Shown here: piece by piece, positions 18,338 to 28,409 of the stretch
Position numbering within the stretch: position 1 is the stretch's first letter
How the letters are laid out: every line of letters begins with the position of its first letter
The notes under the pieces: generated by a model
Seen by the model: the letters and a program-made list of their open reading frames with translations, nothing else
Told to the model about the DNA's origin: nothing
Databases searched by the model: none
Assembly (NCBI RefSeq): GCF_019430885.1
Contig: NZ_JAHYBZ010000003.1
Span: 124,001 to 188,000, forward strand
Direction: 5' to 3'
Origin: Roseomonas alba
GTDB lineage: Bacteria > Pseudomonadota > Alphaproteobacteria > Acetobacterales > Acetobacteraceae
DNA: 64,000 nt
Made by a program: the position numbers and the translations under genes

Positions 18338-18531
18338 CCGTCACGGCCCTTCGCGCAGAACCGACAGGAGCGCCACACTGTCGCCCTCCCCCCCCGGGGG
18401 GCCTCTCGGCCGCTGAATGTGAAGCGAAGCGAGGCATTCCCAGCATGTTGCGGCCCGACCGGCCGCGCCGCCATGGGGACGGCCCATCCAGGCATGCGGT
18501 TGTCACGACCGATCGCCGGCTGGTCCAGGAG

Positions 18532-18555
18532 GCCGGCAGGCTTGCCCCTGCCGGC
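18532..18555 (+). promoter_or_regulatory. GC-rich hairpin immediately before the rlmI-like gene
   Basis: GCCGGCAGG pairs with CCTGCCGGC across a 6-nt loop, ending 20 nt before the ATG at 18576. It would form a strong hairpin just before the ribosome-binding region. It could affect initiation, or be a terminator remnant of the LysR gene; there is no T-run. The rest of the 238-bp gap shows only a C-tract/G-tract palindrome near 18390. Confidence 0.35.
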
Positions 18556-18575
18556 GGGAAGGACTAGGCGGCGGC

Positions 18576-19763
18576 ATGTCCGCTGACCGTTTCATCCTCC
18601 GCCTGCTGCCTGGCCGCGATCGCCGCGTGAAGGGCGGCCATCCCTGGGCCTTCTCCAACGAGATCGCCATGACGCCCGCCGCCAAGGCGCTGCCGCCGGG
18701 TAGCATCGTGCGGCTGGAAGGCGATGACGGCGTGAAGCACGGTGCCTGGCACTTCAATCCGCATTCGCTGATCGCGGCGCGGCGGCTCGACGCCGATCCC
18801 GCCGCACCCTGCGATGCGAGCTGGTTCCGCGCGCGGCTCGCCCAGGCGCTGTCGATCCGTGACCGGATGTTCGACGCGCCGCATTACCGCCTGGTCCATG
18901 CCGAGGCCGATGGCCTGCCGGGCCTGGTGGTGGACCGCTATGGCGACGTGCTGGCCGTGCAGGCGAACACCGCCGGGATGGATGTGGCAACGCCGCTGGT
19001 CGTCGAGGCGCTGACTGCTTTGGTCGCGCCGCGCGGCATCGTCGCACGCAACGACAGCGGCGTGCGCGGCCTGGAAGGGCTGCCGGAGGAAACGCGGCTG
19101 CTCGCCGGCGACGCTGCCGGCGCCGAGGTGGAGGAGAATGGGCTGCGCTTCCCGGTCGATCTTCTCGGCGGGCAGAAGACGGGGTGGTTCTTCGACCAGC
19201 GGGAGCATCGCGCACGGGTCGCTCGGCTGGCGAAGGGCGCGACGGTGCTCGACGCCTTCTGCCACACCGGCGGCTTCGGCATCGGCTGTGCGGCGGCCGG
19301 GGCGACGCAGGTGACGCTGCTCGACCGCAGCGAGCACGCGCTGACTACCGCGTCGCAGGGCGCCGCGCTGAACGGCGTCGCCGATCGCGTCACCACCCAG
19401 CGTGGCGAGGCGATGGAGACGCTGGAACGCATGCTCGGCGCCGGCCAGCGCTTCGGCGTCGTCATCGCCGACCCGCCCGCCTTCGCCAAGACGCGCAAGG
19501 ACCAGCCGGCGGCGCTGCGCGCCTATGCGAAGCTCGCGCGGAACGCGGCCGGGCTGGTGGAGCGCAACGGCTTCCTGTTCATCGCATCGTGCAGCCACCA
19601 CGTCGCACCGGGCGAATTCGCCGATGCCGTCGCCTGGGGGGTGCACCGCGCGCGACGCGAGGCGCGCATCCTGCACATGGGCGGCGCCGGGCCGGACCAT
19701 CCGCTGCATCCGATGCTGCCCGAGAGCCAGTATCTGAAGGGCATGCTGCTGCATTTGTCGTGA
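18576..19763 (+). CDS. rlmI: Class I SAM-dependent rRNA methyltransferase, RlmI family
   Basis: This 395-residue enzyme matches the RlmI/RlmK-type 23S rRNA cytosine-C5 methyltransferases. The N-terminal PUA-like domain shows RVKGGHPWAFSNEI (residues 18-31). The central segment GLPGLVVDRYGD is family-typical, and the Rossmann domain has TVLDAFCHTGGFGI and the catalytic DPPAFAK motif near 305. In E. coli RlmI makes m5C1962. The gene overlaps the next one by GTGA, so the three genes to 21348 form an operon. The specific rRNA position is inferred from the family only. Confidence 0.85.
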   Translation: MSADRFILRLLPGRDRRVKGGHPWAFSNEIAMTPAAKALPPGSIVRLEGDDGVKHGAWHFNPHSLIAARRLDADPAAPCDASWFRARLAQALSIRDRMFDAPHYRLVHAEADGLPGLVVDRYGDVLAVQANTAGMDVATPLVVEALTALVAPRGIVARNDSGVRGLEGLPEETRLLAGDAAGAEVEENGLRFPVDLLGGQKTGWFFDQREHRARVARLAKGATVLDAFCHTGGFGIGCAAAGATQVTLLDRSEHALTTASQGAALNGVADRVTTQRGEAMETLERMLGAGQRFGVVIADPPAFAKTRKDQPAALRAYAKLARNAAGLVERNGFLFIASCSHHVAPGEFADAVAWGVHRARREARILHMGGAGPDHPLHPMLPESQYLKGMLLHLS

Positions 19764-20191
19764 GCCTGCCGCATCTCCGCATCCTGCATCCCGACCCGCT
19801 GCCGATCGGACCGCGCCTGGCGCGCGGCTGGCGCATCTCGGTCTATGAGGCGGCAGGGGCGGAGGCGCGGCTCGGGCGGCGTTCGGCCCCGGTGGATGCG
19901 CTGTTGGCCGCGGCGCGCGTCCGTCAGGGCGCCTTCATCGGCGCGTGGAATCCGATGAGCCGGGCGATGCCGCGCGGCTGGAACGACCGCGCGCTGGCAC
20001 GGCTGCGGCGTGTCGCGCGGATGCCTGTCCTCGAAGGCACTGGCCACGCCGCGCGGCCGCCCTGGGCCGAGGAGCACCTGTTGATGCTGGGCGATCCGCG
20101 CCGCATCGCGATGCTGGCCCGGCGGTTCCGGCAGCACGCCATCCTGCGCGTCCGCCTGCGCGCCCCGTCCCGGCTGCTGGTGCTGCGATGA
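19760..20191 (+). CDS. DUF3293 domain protein
   Basis: This 143-residue protein carries the DUF3293 pattern: GAFIGAWNPMSR near residue 55, PPWAEEHLLMLG near 95, and LARRFRQHAILRVR near the C-terminus. The domain has no known function. I chose the GTG at 19760 because it overlaps the stop of the rRNA methyltransferase as GTGA and gives family length; its own stop overlaps the MFS start as ATGA. A long open frame upstream is a shadow inside rlmI. No signal peptide or membrane segment is visible. Confidence 0.8.
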   Translation: MSLPHLRILHPDPLPIGPRLARGWRISVYEAAGAEARLGRRSAPVDALLAAARVRQGAFIGAWNPMSRAMPRGWNDRALARLRRVARMPVLEGTGHAARPPWAEEHLLMLGDPRRIAMLARRFRQHAILRVRLRAPSRLLVLR

Positions 20192-21348
20192 GGCGCGCGG
20201 TCGGCTTCCTCGCCGCGGTCTTCCTGCTGCGCGCGGCGCTCGGTGTGCTCTTCCAGGGGCCGGGCGCTGCGGGGCCCGCCCTGGTCCCGGCCTTCGGGAT
20301 GGACTGGACGCAGTTCGGCACGCTGGTCGGGCTGTTCTGGCTGCCCGGCCTCTTCCTCGCCGTCCCGATCGGCCTTGCCGGGCCGCGCCTGCACGATCGG
20401 GCGATGGTGCTGGGCGGCTGCGCGCTGCTGGTCGCCGGCGGCCTGGTGACCACGGCGGCCAGCGGTGGCGTGGCGCTGCTCTATGCCGGGCGGCTGCTGA
20501 TGGGCACCGGCACCGTCCTGGTCATCGTGCTGCTGACCAAGATGATGCAGGACCGCTTCAAGGGCGCGGACCTGTTCCCCGCCATGGCGATCTACGTGCT
20601 CGGCTGGCCGCTCGGCATAGCCGCGGCGCAGGCGGTGCTGCCGGGACTGGCGGTGAGCCTCGGCTGGCAGCTGCCCTTCCTGGTCGGCGCAGTGGTGATG
20701 AGTCTAGCCTGGCTGGCGCTGGCCGTCGCATCGCGCCCGGCCCAGGGCGCCGCGCCGCCACCCTCGGGCGGAGGCCGGCTGACCGGACGCGAGATCCGCC
20801 TCATGTGCCTCGCCGGCGCCTGCTGGGCGCTGATCAACGGGACCTACATGATCCTCGTCACCTTCGCGCCGCCGCTGCTGGTCGCGCGCGGCCTGTCGGT
20901 CGCGGAGGCAGGCTTCGCGACCTCGCTGATGTCCTGGGTGAACGTACTGGCCGTGCCGGCCGGGGCGCTGCTGGCGAGGCGGCCGGGGATCGTGCTGCCG
21001 ATGGTGCTGGTCTGCATCCCGGCTTCGGCGGCACTGGCCGCGGCTCTGCCGGTCGTGGGGCTGGGCTGGGCGGCGGTGCTGCTGGCGCTCCACGGGCTGC
21101 TCTACGCGCTGCCGATCACGGTGTTCTCGGCCCTGCCGGCGCTGGCGGTGCCGCCGGAACGGAGGGCGCAGGGGCTCGGCGTGTATTTCGTGTGGTTCTA
21201 CGCGGGATGCACGGGGTTTCCGCCGCTGGCCGGGTGGCTGGCGGACATGTCGGGCGGTGCGACGGTTCCGGTGATCTTCGCGGCGGGGCTGCTGATCGTG
21301 GCGCTCGCTCTGTTCCTCGGCTTCCGCCGGATGGTGGGGCGCGGCTAG
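20188..21348 (+). CDS. MFS transporter
   Basis: This 386-residue protein has twelve predicted membrane helices and the usual central cytoplasmic loop (around residues 185-205). It resembles CynX/NarK-side MFS porters, but no family-specific substrate motif was recognised. The ATG at 20188 overlaps the DUF3293 stop as ATGA. A small hairpin GCCGTG-GCT-CACGGC at 21363-21377, 14 nt after the stop, could be a weak terminator. Confidence 0.85.
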   Translation: MRRAVGFLAAVFLLRAALGVLFQGPGAAGPALVPAFGMDWTQFGTLVGLFWLPGLFLAVPIGLAGPRLHDRAMVLGGCALLVAGGLVTTAASGGVALLYAGRLLMGTGTVLVIVLLTKMMQDRFKGADLFPAMAIYVLGWPLGIAAAQAVLPGLAVSLGWQLPFLVGAVVMSLAWLALAVASRPAQGAAPPPSGGGRLTGREIRLMCLAGACWALINGTYMILVTFAPPLLVARGLSVAEAGFATSLMSWVNVLAVPAGALLARRPGIVLPMVLVCIPASAALAAALPVVGLGWAAVLLALHGLLYALPITVFSALPALAVPPERRAQGLGVYFVWFYAGCTGFPPLAGWLADMSGGATVPVIFAAGLLIVALALFLGFRRMVGRG

Positions 21349-21687
21349 GGCCGTTTCCGTTCGCCGTGGCTCACGGCAACGCCTCTCGATTTCTGTTTTC
21401 ATGGGCATCTTCGCCCGACCCGACGATTCCATCCGATCGGGATCCGCTCCAGCGACCCAGTCCCGACAAGCACCGGGCAAAAGCGGCCTTGTCATTCCGA
21501 TCTCGCTACGGAACACTGGGCGCGGGAGAAACGGCATGAAGACACGGCTCGCGCACGCGGCCGTCCATCGGCATTCCATCCGGCACCCGGGCGGTCACGA
21601 GACGTGTGGCATCTCCGGTCAGACCGGGTGGGGACGCCTGTCATCCTCGCGGGCCGGCATCCACGGTAGCGCACGCATCCCCCGGCG
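21349..21687. other. Intergenic region, 339 bp, no gene recognised
   Basis: This holds the small hairpin at 21363-21377 and a short reading frame from ATG 21536 with a GGGAG before it. That frame codes for arginine-, histidine- and glycine-rich sequence and overlaps the next gene, so I do not call it. A promoter for the following gene must lie here if its start is right, but no clear -35/-10 pair was seen. Confidence 0.5.
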
Positions 21688-22542
21688 ATGCCGCGCGGCA
21701 GGGCTGCGGCGACCCGGGACGTCCCGGCCGTGACCGAGGTCCAGCGCGGCCTGCTGAAGACGAGGCTCGGCACCATCCACTATCGCAGCGCTGGGCGCGG
21801 CGAAGCAGTTCTGCTGTTCCACATCAACCAGCAATCCTCCGCCCTGATGCTGGAACTGATCGAGGAACTCGCGCCGGGCTTCCATGTGCTGGCGATGGAC
21901 TATCCAAGCCACGGCATGTCCGACCACGTCGCCGAACAGCCCGGCATCGGCGACTATGCCGACATCGCCCTCGCGCTGATGGACGCGCATGGCATCGCCC
22001 GCGCGCATCTGATCGGCGAGGCCGTCGGCTCGCTGGTCGCCACCGATCTCGCCGGTCGTCACCCGGACCGCGTCTCGCGGGTCCTGCTGGTGAACTGCCC
22101 CTACCTGCCGGGCGTGCCGCTCAACCAGACCAAGGGCGATGTCACCGCCGAGCATCGGCCCACCGATGCGTCCGGCTTTCCGCTGACGCGCACGATCGAT
22201 TTCGTGCTCGACCGCGACCCGGCGCACTCACCGATGCACCCGACCCAATCCTGGATGGACCGTATCAACCGGGCCCAGATCGAGGCCGGGCGGGACCGCT
22301 GGCAGGCGCTGGACGCGCTGCGCGCCTATGACCTCGCCGCCGGCCTCGGCCGGCTGCGCTGCCCGGTGCGGGTGCTGATGGGCGAGCATTTCTACTTCCT
22401 GCAGTACCAGGACGAGATGATGGTCCACCTTCACGGCGCGACGCTGCGGGTGGTGCCGAACGGGCGCTTCTGCGTGACCTGGGAACACGCCGCCATCGTG
22501 GCGCAGGAGGCGCGGGACTTCCTGCGGGACACCGCGCACTGA
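21688..22542 (+). CDS. Alpha/beta-hydrolase fold protein lacking the catalytic serine
   Basis: This 284-residue protein has the alpha/beta-hydrolase layout: LLFHINQQSS at the oxyanion-loop position, MDYPSHGMSD, a nucleophile elbow near residue 110, and a C-terminal histidine in VTWEHAAIV. The elbow reads IGEAVGSL, so alanine stands where GxSxG needs serine. The usual acid position reads MGEHFYF with no aspartate. The protein is probably not a classical hydrolase; it may bind a ligand or use another mechanism. The start is uncertain: GTG 21730 is an alternative and neither has a strong ribosome-binding site. A TctC binding protein follows 60 nt downstream. Confidence 0.75.
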   Translation: MPRGRAAATRDVPAVTEVQRGLLKTRLGTIHYRSAGRGEAVLLFHINQQSSALMLELIEELAPGFHVLAMDYPSHGMSDHVAEQPGIGDYADIALALMDAHGIARAHLIGEAVGSLVATDLAGRHPDRVSRVLLVNCPYLPGVPLNQTKGDVTAEHRPTDASGFPLTRTIDFVLDRDPAHSPMHPTQSWMDRINRAQIEAGRDRWQALDALRAYDLAAGLGRLRCPVRVLMGEHFYFLQYQDEMMVHLHGATLRVVPNGRFCVTWEHAAIVAQEARDFLRDTAH

Positions 22543-22602
22543 TCGTCCCGCGCAAGAACAAACTGGATCCGCAACGACGGCGCCCCGGGGAGGAGATCGA
22601 CC

Positions 22603-23565
22603 ATGCTGAGACGCAACATCCTGCTGGCCGCGTCATCGCTGCCGCTTGCGCGGCCTGCCCTCGCCTGGCAGCCGGATCGGCCATTGCGCCTCGTCATTCC
22701 CTTCGTCGCGGGCGGGCCGGCCGACCTTTTCGGCCGCGTCCTTGCCGAGGCGCTCGGCGCCCGGCTCGGCAAGACCGTTGTCGCGGAGAACCGTTCCGGC
22801 GCCGGCGGCGTGCTGGGGGTCGACGCCGTCGCGAAATCAGCCCCCGACGGCTACACCCTGGCTCTCACCACCCTGGCCACCCTCGCGATCATCCCTGCCA
22901 TGCCGACGCGCATGCCCTTCGACGCGATGCACGATCTCGCGCATCTGACGCTCGTGGTGCGGGTGCCGGAGGTCCTGGTCGTGAAGGGCGATGGCGACTT
23001 CCATTCGCTCGATGATCTGGTCGCAGCCGCCAGGGCACGGCCAGGCGCGCTGCAATTCGGCTCCTCCGGCGTTGGCTCGATCACCCATCTCGCCTGCGAG
23101 CTGCTGGCGGCCGAGGCGAAGCTTCAGGTGGTCCATGTGCCCTATCGCGGCATTGCGCCCGCGGTGACGGACCTTCTCGGCGGGCGCGTCCATTTCGTGG
23201 TGGCGGATGTCCCGGTTCTGATGCCGCACATCACCGCGGGCACGCTGCGGCCCCCCGCCGTCACGACCGGCAACCGCATCGCCGCGCTGCCGGATGTCCC
23301 CACCACCGCGGAACTCGGCATGCCGAGCGTGGTATCGGACAACTGGTACGGTCTCGCCGTGCCTGCCGCGACCCCGCAGCCGATCCAGGACGCGCTTCAC
23401 GTTGCGGCCCTCGAAGCCCTGCGCGACGAGACTCTCGTGCGGCAGTTCACCCGCGTTGAGGCGACGCCCTCACCCATGTCGCGCGAGCAGTACATGGATT
23501 TCATACAGGCCGAGGGACGGAAATGGGCGCCCGTGGTCCGTGCCACCGGCGTCACGACCTACTGA
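22603..23565 (+). CDS. Tripartite tricarboxylate transporter (TctC/Bug) substrate-binding protein
   Basis: This 320-residue periplasmic protein has a cleavable signal (hydrophobic stretch ending ARPALA) and Bug-family motifs: RLVIPFVAGGPADLFGR near residue 27, VVAENRSGAGGVLG near 60, APDGYTL near 80, FGSSGVGSITH near 145, and VHVPYRG near 177. Such proteins bind small carboxylates and pass them to TctA/TctB membrane proteins, neither of which is nearby. A ribosome-binding site GGGGAGGAG precedes the ATG. It may form an operon with the preceding alpha/beta-hydrolase protein. Confidence 0.92.
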   Translation: MLRRNILLAASSLPLARPALAWQPDRPLRLVIPFVAGGPADLFGRVLAEALGARLGKTVVAENRSGAGGVLGVDAVAKSAPDGYTLALTTLATLAIIPAMPTRMPFDAMHDLAHLTLVVRVPEVLVVKGDGDFHSLDDLVAAARARPGALQFGSSGVGSITHLACELLAAEAKLQVVHVPYRGIAPAVTDLLGGRVHFVVADVPVLMPHITAGTLRPPAVTTGNRIAALPDVPTTAELGMPSVVSDNWYGLAVPAATPQPIQDALHVAALEALRDETLVRQFTRVEATPSPMSREQYMDFIQAEGRKWAPVVRATGVTTY

Positions 23566-23759
23566 GCCGATGCCGGCGCCGACGCGGTACCGTCGCAACA
23601 GGCGGTTCGAGGGGCTTCGGAGGTAGTGCGCTGCGGGGGATCCGACGCCCCCACGCGGGCCGTCGCCGGCCTGCCCGATGCTTGGACGCGGGTCGCACCC
23701 GCAAGGCCGCCCCTGCGGTTGGCCGCGGCAACACGAACGCTCCGAGAAGCGCCGGTCGT

Positions 23760-24506
23760 TCAGTTGACGCCCACCGCCCCGCCCATCACCTCGCCGATCG
23801 CCTCATGGATCACCAGGTCGGCGATGTCGTCGAGCGGCGTCTCCTGCATGTTCACGATGACGAGTTGCGCGCCATTCCGCTTGGCGATCTCGGGGAACCC
23901 CGCGGCCGGATAGACGACCAGCGAGGAGCCCAGCACGATGAAGAGATCCGCCGCCAGCGTCTCCTCCTGCGCGCGGCGCATTGGCTCCTCGGGCATGGCC
24001 TGGCCGAAGCTGATCGTCGCGGTCTTCACCAGCCCGCCGCAGGCCGCGCAGGGCGGCACCTCACCCTCGCGGTCGAAGGCAACGCGCAGGGCGCCGATCT
24101 CGTAGCGCGTGCCGCAGTCGAGGCAATGGGCGTAGGTCGAATTGCCGTGCAGTTCGATGACCTGCGCTTCCGGCACGCCGGAGGCCTGGTGCAGCCCATC
24201 GATATTCTGCGTGATGACGGACTGCGTCTTGCCCTGGCGGACCAGCAGCGCGACGGCGCGGTGGCCGCGATTGGGTTGGGCGGCGCGCATCGTGTCGTCG
24301 CCGGCGAAGCGGCGCCGCCAGGTCTCGCGCCGCGCCTCGGCCGAAGCGACGAAATCCTGGAACAGGATGGGCTGCATCTTGGTCCAGACGCCGTTGGTGC
24401 CGCGGAAATCCGGAATGCCTGATTCCGTGCTGATTCCGGCACCGGTGAAGATGGCGACGCGGCGCGCCGCCTCGATCATGCGGCGGAGCTCCGCGGCCGC
24501 GCTCAC
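23760..24506 (-). CDS. NAD-dependent protein deacylase, Sir2 family
   Basis: This 248-residue sirtuin removes acyl groups from protein lysines using NAD. Motifs seen: GAGISTESGIPDFRG near residue 22, TQNIDGLHQASG near 105, the catalytic histidine in ELHGN, and two CxxC zinc pairs (CLDC and CAAC). The GTG start at 24506 overlaps the methyltransferase stop as GTGA; a longer frame upstream is the shadow of that gene. It is third in a patatin-Tam-sirtuin operon. Its targets cannot be inferred from context. Confidence 0.92.
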   Translation of the reverse strand: MSAAAELRRMIEAARRVAIFTGAGISTESGIPDFRGTNGVWTKMQPILFQDFVASAEARRETWRRRFAGDDTMRAAQPNRGHRAVALLVRQGKTQSVITQNIDGLHQASGVPEAQVIELHGNSTYAHCLDCGTRYEIGALRVAFDREGEVPPCAACGGLVKTATISFGQAMPEEPMRRAQEETLAADLFIVLGSSLVVYPAAGFPEIAKRNGAQLVIVNMQETPLDDIADLVIHEAIGEVMGGAVGVN

Positions 24507-25318
24507 GGCAAGCGCGCCAGGATGAAGAGCCGCCGGAAGGGCAGCAGCACCACGCCATCGGCCCGCGGCGGATAGGCGGCGCGCATCGCCGCGCGATAGG
24601 CATCGAGAAAACCGTCGCGCTCCGCGCCCGTCAGCACGTCGAGGAAGGGCCTCAGGCTGGTGCCCATCGCCCATTGGACGACGGGGTCCTCGCCGCGCAG
24701 CATGTGGACATATTCGGTGACCCACAGGTCGAGCGACGCGACGTGCGGCCGCAGCAGGTCGTAGTAGTCGCCCGGCGCCAGGATGGGCGGCGCGCTGACG
24801 ATGCGCGACAGCGTCCCGGCCCAGGGGCCATCGCGGGCGATGCGGTCCTGCTCGGCGCGCAGCGGGCGGTCATGCATGGACGGCATCTGCACGGCGAGCA
24901 CGCCGCCCGGCGCGACCGCCGACAGCAGGCGCGGGAACAGCAGGTCGTGCCCGCCGAGCCATTGCAGCGCGGCGTTGCTGAACAGCACATCGACCTTCTC
25001 GGCGGGCGACCAGGCGGCGATGTCGGCCTGCTCGGTCGCGAAGCCCGTCGCCGCGGCCTTGGCGAGCATGGCGGCGCTGCCATCGACCCCGGTGACGGTC
25101 GCGGCCGGGAAGCGCGCCGCCAGCAGCGGCAGCGCATTGCCCGCGCCACAGCCGAGATCGACCACCCGCGCAGGCGCCGGATGCATGATCCGGCCGATCA
25201 GGTCGATGGCCGGCCGCAGGCGCTCATCCTCGAAGCGCAGATACTGCGCGGCGTCCCAGGTGCTCTGCGTCCCAGGGGTCTTGCCTGCTGCCTCCTGCCG
25301 TCCTCGATCAGACTCCAT
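24503..25318 (-). CDS. tam: Trans-aconitate 2-methyltransferase
   Basis: This 271-residue SAM-dependent methyltransferase resembles Tam, which methylates trans-aconitate, a damaging by-product of the citric acid cycle. Motifs: WDAAQYLRFEDERLRPAIDL near residue 21, the SAM site RVVDLGCGAGN near 53, NAALQWLGGH near 115, and LRPFLDVL near 225. The ATG at 25316-25318 shares a base with the stop of the patatin gene. The length is close to the family's about 255. The Tam call is by motif memory, so a related small-molecule methyltransferase is possible. Confidence 0.8.
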   Translation of the reverse strand: MESDRGRQEAAGKTPGTQSTWDAAQYLRFEDERLRPAIDLIGRIMHPAPARVVDLGCGAGNALPLLAARFPAATVTGVDGSAAMLAKAAATGFATEQADIAAWSPAEKVDVLFSNAALQWLGGHDLLFPRLLSAVAPGGVLAVQMPSMHDRPLRAEQDRIARDGPWAGTLSRIVSAPPILAPGDYYDLLRPHVASLDLWVTEYVHMLRGEDPVVQWAMGTSLRPFLDVLTGAERDGFLDAYRAAMRAAYPPRADGVVLLPFRRLFILARLP

Positions 25319-26388
25319 CACAGGAACCTCGTCCGGATATCGACGGAACTCTCGCGGCCGAGCTTGTCGAAATGCTCGGCGAGCCACGCCTCGGCCGCCT
25401 CGCGTCCATATTGACGCAGCATGCAGAGGAATTCCCAGTCGCCATTGAACTTCGTGCTGAGCTTGAAGCCGCGCAGGCGATCCTCATCCTCGATCAGGTG
25501 GATGAACAGGCGACGATAGCGCGGCTGTTCCAGCCGCCCGGCATCCAGCAGCCGTTGCACGAAGTCGATGGCGCGCATCTCCGCCATCAGGGATCCGTTG
25601 AAGGTGATCTCGTTCAGCCGGTTTACGATGTCAGACACCGTGGTCGGGTGCTCCTCGCGCACCTGCGGATTGAGCTGGATGAGGATGATGTCCGGCGGCC
25701 CGCCCTGGTCATAGAGCGGCCACAGAGCCGGATTGCCGAGATAGCCACCATCCCAGTACGGCTCCCCGTCGATCTCCACCGCCTTGAAGACCTGCGGCAG
25801 GCAAGCGGAGGCGAGCAGCGCCTCGACCGTGATCTCACGCCGGGTGAAGACGCGCGGCTTGCCGGTGCGCACGCTGGTCGCCGAGACGAATAGCCGAGGC
25901 GCCTTCGCCTCCATGCGCAGTCGCTCGAAGTCGATACTGTCGGTCAGCGCATCGCGCAGCGGGTTGAAGTCGATCGGGAAGGGATTGAGCTGGTAGGGCG
26001 ACAACACGCGGGACAGCGTGTCGAAGGTGCGATAGGCGACCGACCAGGTCAGGTCATGGCCCCAGACCAGCTTCTCGAAGGGCGTGGCCTGCACCGGGGA
26101 CATCGACAGCCGCAGTGCCATGGCGCGCCAGAACCGGTCGAGCGCCGCGATCGCGGCCTCGGGGCCGCCCTCCAGCAGGCCTTGCACGAGCATCGCGCCA
26201 TTGATCGCCCCGGCCGAGGTGCCCGAAAGCCCATCGACCTCCAGCCGGTCATCCTCCAGCAGGCGTTCGAGCACGCCCCAGGTGAAGGCTCCGTGGGTGC
26301 CACCGCCCTGCAGGGCGAGGCTGATGCGCCGCTTCGCCGGCGGCTTCGCGACCGCAGGCGCCGCGGGCGTCGTCGTGGCCTCGCTCAC
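25318..26388 (-). CDS. Patatin-like phospholipase family protein
   Basis: This 356-residue serine lipase-fold protein has the patatin catalytic features: oxyanion motif GGGTHG near residue 28, nucleophile serine in GTSAG near 58, and catalytic aspartate in DGG near 206. No signal peptide or membrane segment is visible, so it is likely cytoplasmic or peripheral at the membrane. It is first in the operon with tam and the sirtuin gene. Its substrate, phospholipid or polyester storage granules in related proteins, is not shown. Confidence 0.9.
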   Translation of the reverse strand: MSEATTTPAAPAVAKPPAKRRISLALQGGGTHGAFTWGVLERLLEDDRLEVDGLSGTSAGAINGAMLVQGLLEGGPEAAIAALDRFWRAMALRLSMSPVQATPFEKLVWGHDLTWSVAYRTFDTLSRVLSPYQLNPFPIDFNPLRDALTDSIDFERLRMEAKAPRLFVSATSVRTGKPRVFTRREITVEALLASACLPQVFKAVEIDGEPYWDGGYLGNPALWPLYDQGGPPDIILIQLNPQVREEHPTTVSDIVNRLNEITFNGSLMAEMRAIDFVQRLLDAGRLEQPRYRRLFIHLIEDEDRLRGFKLSTKFNGDWEFLCMLRQYGREAAEAWLAEHFDKLGRESSVDIRTRFL

Positions 26389-26647
26389 GCTGCGATCCCG
26401 GCGTCGGGCGTGGCGGCCGGGCGGGCCGGGGGGATGCAGGCAGGGATGCGGTCCATGGTCAGAGCGCCTCCGTCAAATGGTTCCTGGGCGGGGGTCGCCC
26501 GCGGGGCGCGCATCCTGGCGAAGCGGGAAGCGGGGGGGAAGCCCCGCCTCTGCGGATCAGCCCGAACCGTGGCGCGAATCAGGCTCCGGTAAGGATTCTC
26601 GGCGACATTGTGACGCTGTCGGCCCCATCCGCCCGAGGTCCCCAGCC

Positions 26648-28327
26648 ATGCTGTCCCGCCTGTCGATCCGCGCCAAGCTCTTCGGAGGTTTCGGCGTTGT
26701 CATCCTGCTGCTCTGCGTCGTGGGCCTGACCAGCCTATTCGCCGAGACCCAGCTCCGGCGCTCGAACGACGCGCTGTCACGGAACTGGCTGCCCTCGGTG
26801 CAGAGCCTCGGTGCCTACACATCCGCGCTGGTGCAGATCCGCCAGACCGAGACGGCGCTGCAGCTGTTCGCCGATCCGGCGGAACGGGCCTCCCGCATGC
26901 CGCGCCTCCAGCCGCTCTATCGCGCGATGCAAGCGGCGTGGGACACCTACACCCAGCTGATCAGCGACGGCGAGGAACGCCGCCTGGCGGAGGACGTCCG
27001 CACCCGCGCAGCCGCCTACATGCCCAGGCACCAGGACGCGATGCGCCTGCTTGCCGCCAATGAGAACGAGGCGGCGCTGCGCGTGCTGGTCGGCATGGCG
27101 GGCGAATACCAGGCGCTGCTCGCCGCGGTCGAAAGGCTGTCGCAGTTCAATGCGACGCAGGCCGAACTTGAGGCGCGCGGCGCCGACGTCATGGCGCAGC
27201 GGGTGCTCTGGGGCACCATCGCGGTGATGGGTGCGGCAATCGTCGTCGCCCTGCTGATCGCACTCGCCATCGGCCGCAGCATCGCCAGGCGGGTCGCGCA
27301 CCTGTCCTTGGCCATGGAACAGCTCGCGGGGCGCGACTACGATTTCACCCTCACCGAGACCGCCGACCAGGACGAGATCGGCACCCTCGCGCGCGCCGTG
27401 GACACCTGCCGCGAAGGATTGAGGGAGGCCGACGCCATGGCCGCCCGCCAGCGCGAGGCGGAAGCGAAGGCCGCCGAGCGCGCGGCGCGCATCGACCGGC
27501 TGGTGGCCGATTTCGACACCGAGGCGAGCGATGCGTTGCGCACCGTCGCCGCCGCCGCGACTGAGCTCGACGCCACGGCGCAATCCATGGCCGAGACGGC
27601 CGATGGCGGCACCAGCCAGGCCGCCGCCGTCGCCGCCGCCACCGAGCAGGCGAGCACCAACATCCAGACAGTCGCCGCCTCGGCCGAGGAACTGGCAGCC
27701 TCCATCGCCGAGGTGGCGCGCCAGGTGCGCGACACCGCCGTCATCACCGGCCGCGCCGCAGATGCGGCGCGCGAGACCGACGGAACCGTCCGCGGATTGG
27801 CGGACGCCGCGAACCGCATCGGCGACGTGGTGCGGCTGATCAGCGCCATCGCCGGGCAGACCAACCTGCTCGCGTTGAACGCAACCATCGAGGCGGCGCG
27901 CGCCGGCGAGGCCGGCAAGGGCTTCGCCGTGGTGGCGTCCGAGGTGAAGCAGCTCGCCGCCCAGACCGCGCGCGCGACGGAGGAGATCGGCCAGCAGATC
28001 TCCGCGATCCAGACCGAGACGACACGCACGGTGGACGCTATCGCCGGCATCGCCCGCACCATCGAGGAACTGAACGCCAATACCGGCCAGGTCGCCGCGG
28101 CAAGCGAGGAACAGGCCGCCGCGACGCAGGAGATCGGCCGCGCGGTCGCCGAGGCCGCCGCCGGGACTCAGGATGCCTCGCGCAACGCCGCCGGGGTGAA
28201 GGATGGGGCCGAACGCACCGGGCAGGCCGCGGGGGAGGTGCGCGGGGCCTCATCGGAACTGTCGCGGCAGGCGGAGCGGCTGCGCGGGCGGGTCAGTGGA
28301 TTCCTCGCCGAGGTTCGGGCGGCTTAG
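26648..28327 (+). CDS. Methyl-accepting chemotaxis protein
   Basis: This 559-residue receptor has a first membrane helix at about 12-32, a periplasmic sensor region of about 155 residues, a second helix at about 188-210, a HAMP domain to about 265, and a cytoplasmic signalling domain. The hairpin tip [20 protein letters not shown] and the following [15 protein letters not shown] are the conserved CheA/CheW-contact region. The sensor domain resembles a four-helix-bundle MCP type; its ligand is unknown. No C-terminal CheR pentapeptide is seen. Start ATG 26648 follows an AGG-type site; frames further upstream lie opposite the patatin gene. Confidence 0.93.
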   Translation: MLSRLSIRAKLFGGFGVVILLLCVVGLTSLFAETQLRRSNDALSRNWLPSVQSLGAYTSALVQIRQTETALQLFADPAERASRMPRLQPLYRAMQAAWDTYTQLISDGEERRLAEDVRTRAAAYMPRHQDAMRLLAANENEAALRVLVGMAGEYQALLAAVERLSQFNATQAELEARGADVMAQRVLWGTIAVMGAAIVVALLIALAIGRSIARRVAHLSLAMEQLAGRDYDFTLTETADQDEIGTLARAVDTCREGLREADAMAARQREAEAKAAERAARIDRLVADFDTEASDALRTVAAAATELDATAQSMAETADGGTSQAAAVAAATEQASTNIQTVAASAEELAASIAEVARQVRDTAVITGRAADAARETDGTVRGLADAANRIGDVVRLISAIAGQTNLLALNATIEAARAGEAGKGFAVVASEVKQLAAQTARATEEIGQQISAIQTETTRTVDAIAGIARTIEELNANTGQVAAASEEQAAATQEIGRAVAEAAAGTQDASRNAAGVKDGAERTGQAAGEVRGASSELSRQAERLRGRVSGFLAEVRAA

Positions 28328-28409
28328 GCGGCGGCTGCCCTGTGGAGGCAGCGCGGGGGCGCCGGAGAGGGGCTTTGCGCCGTGCGCGCGAAGAGTGGGA
28401 CTGTCGACC

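Noticed and set aside
21536-21733. Short plus-strand frame with a GGGAG site before the ATG
   Set aside because: Its protein looks non-coding (Arg/His/Gly-rich) and overlaps the next gene; no leader-peptide pattern seen.
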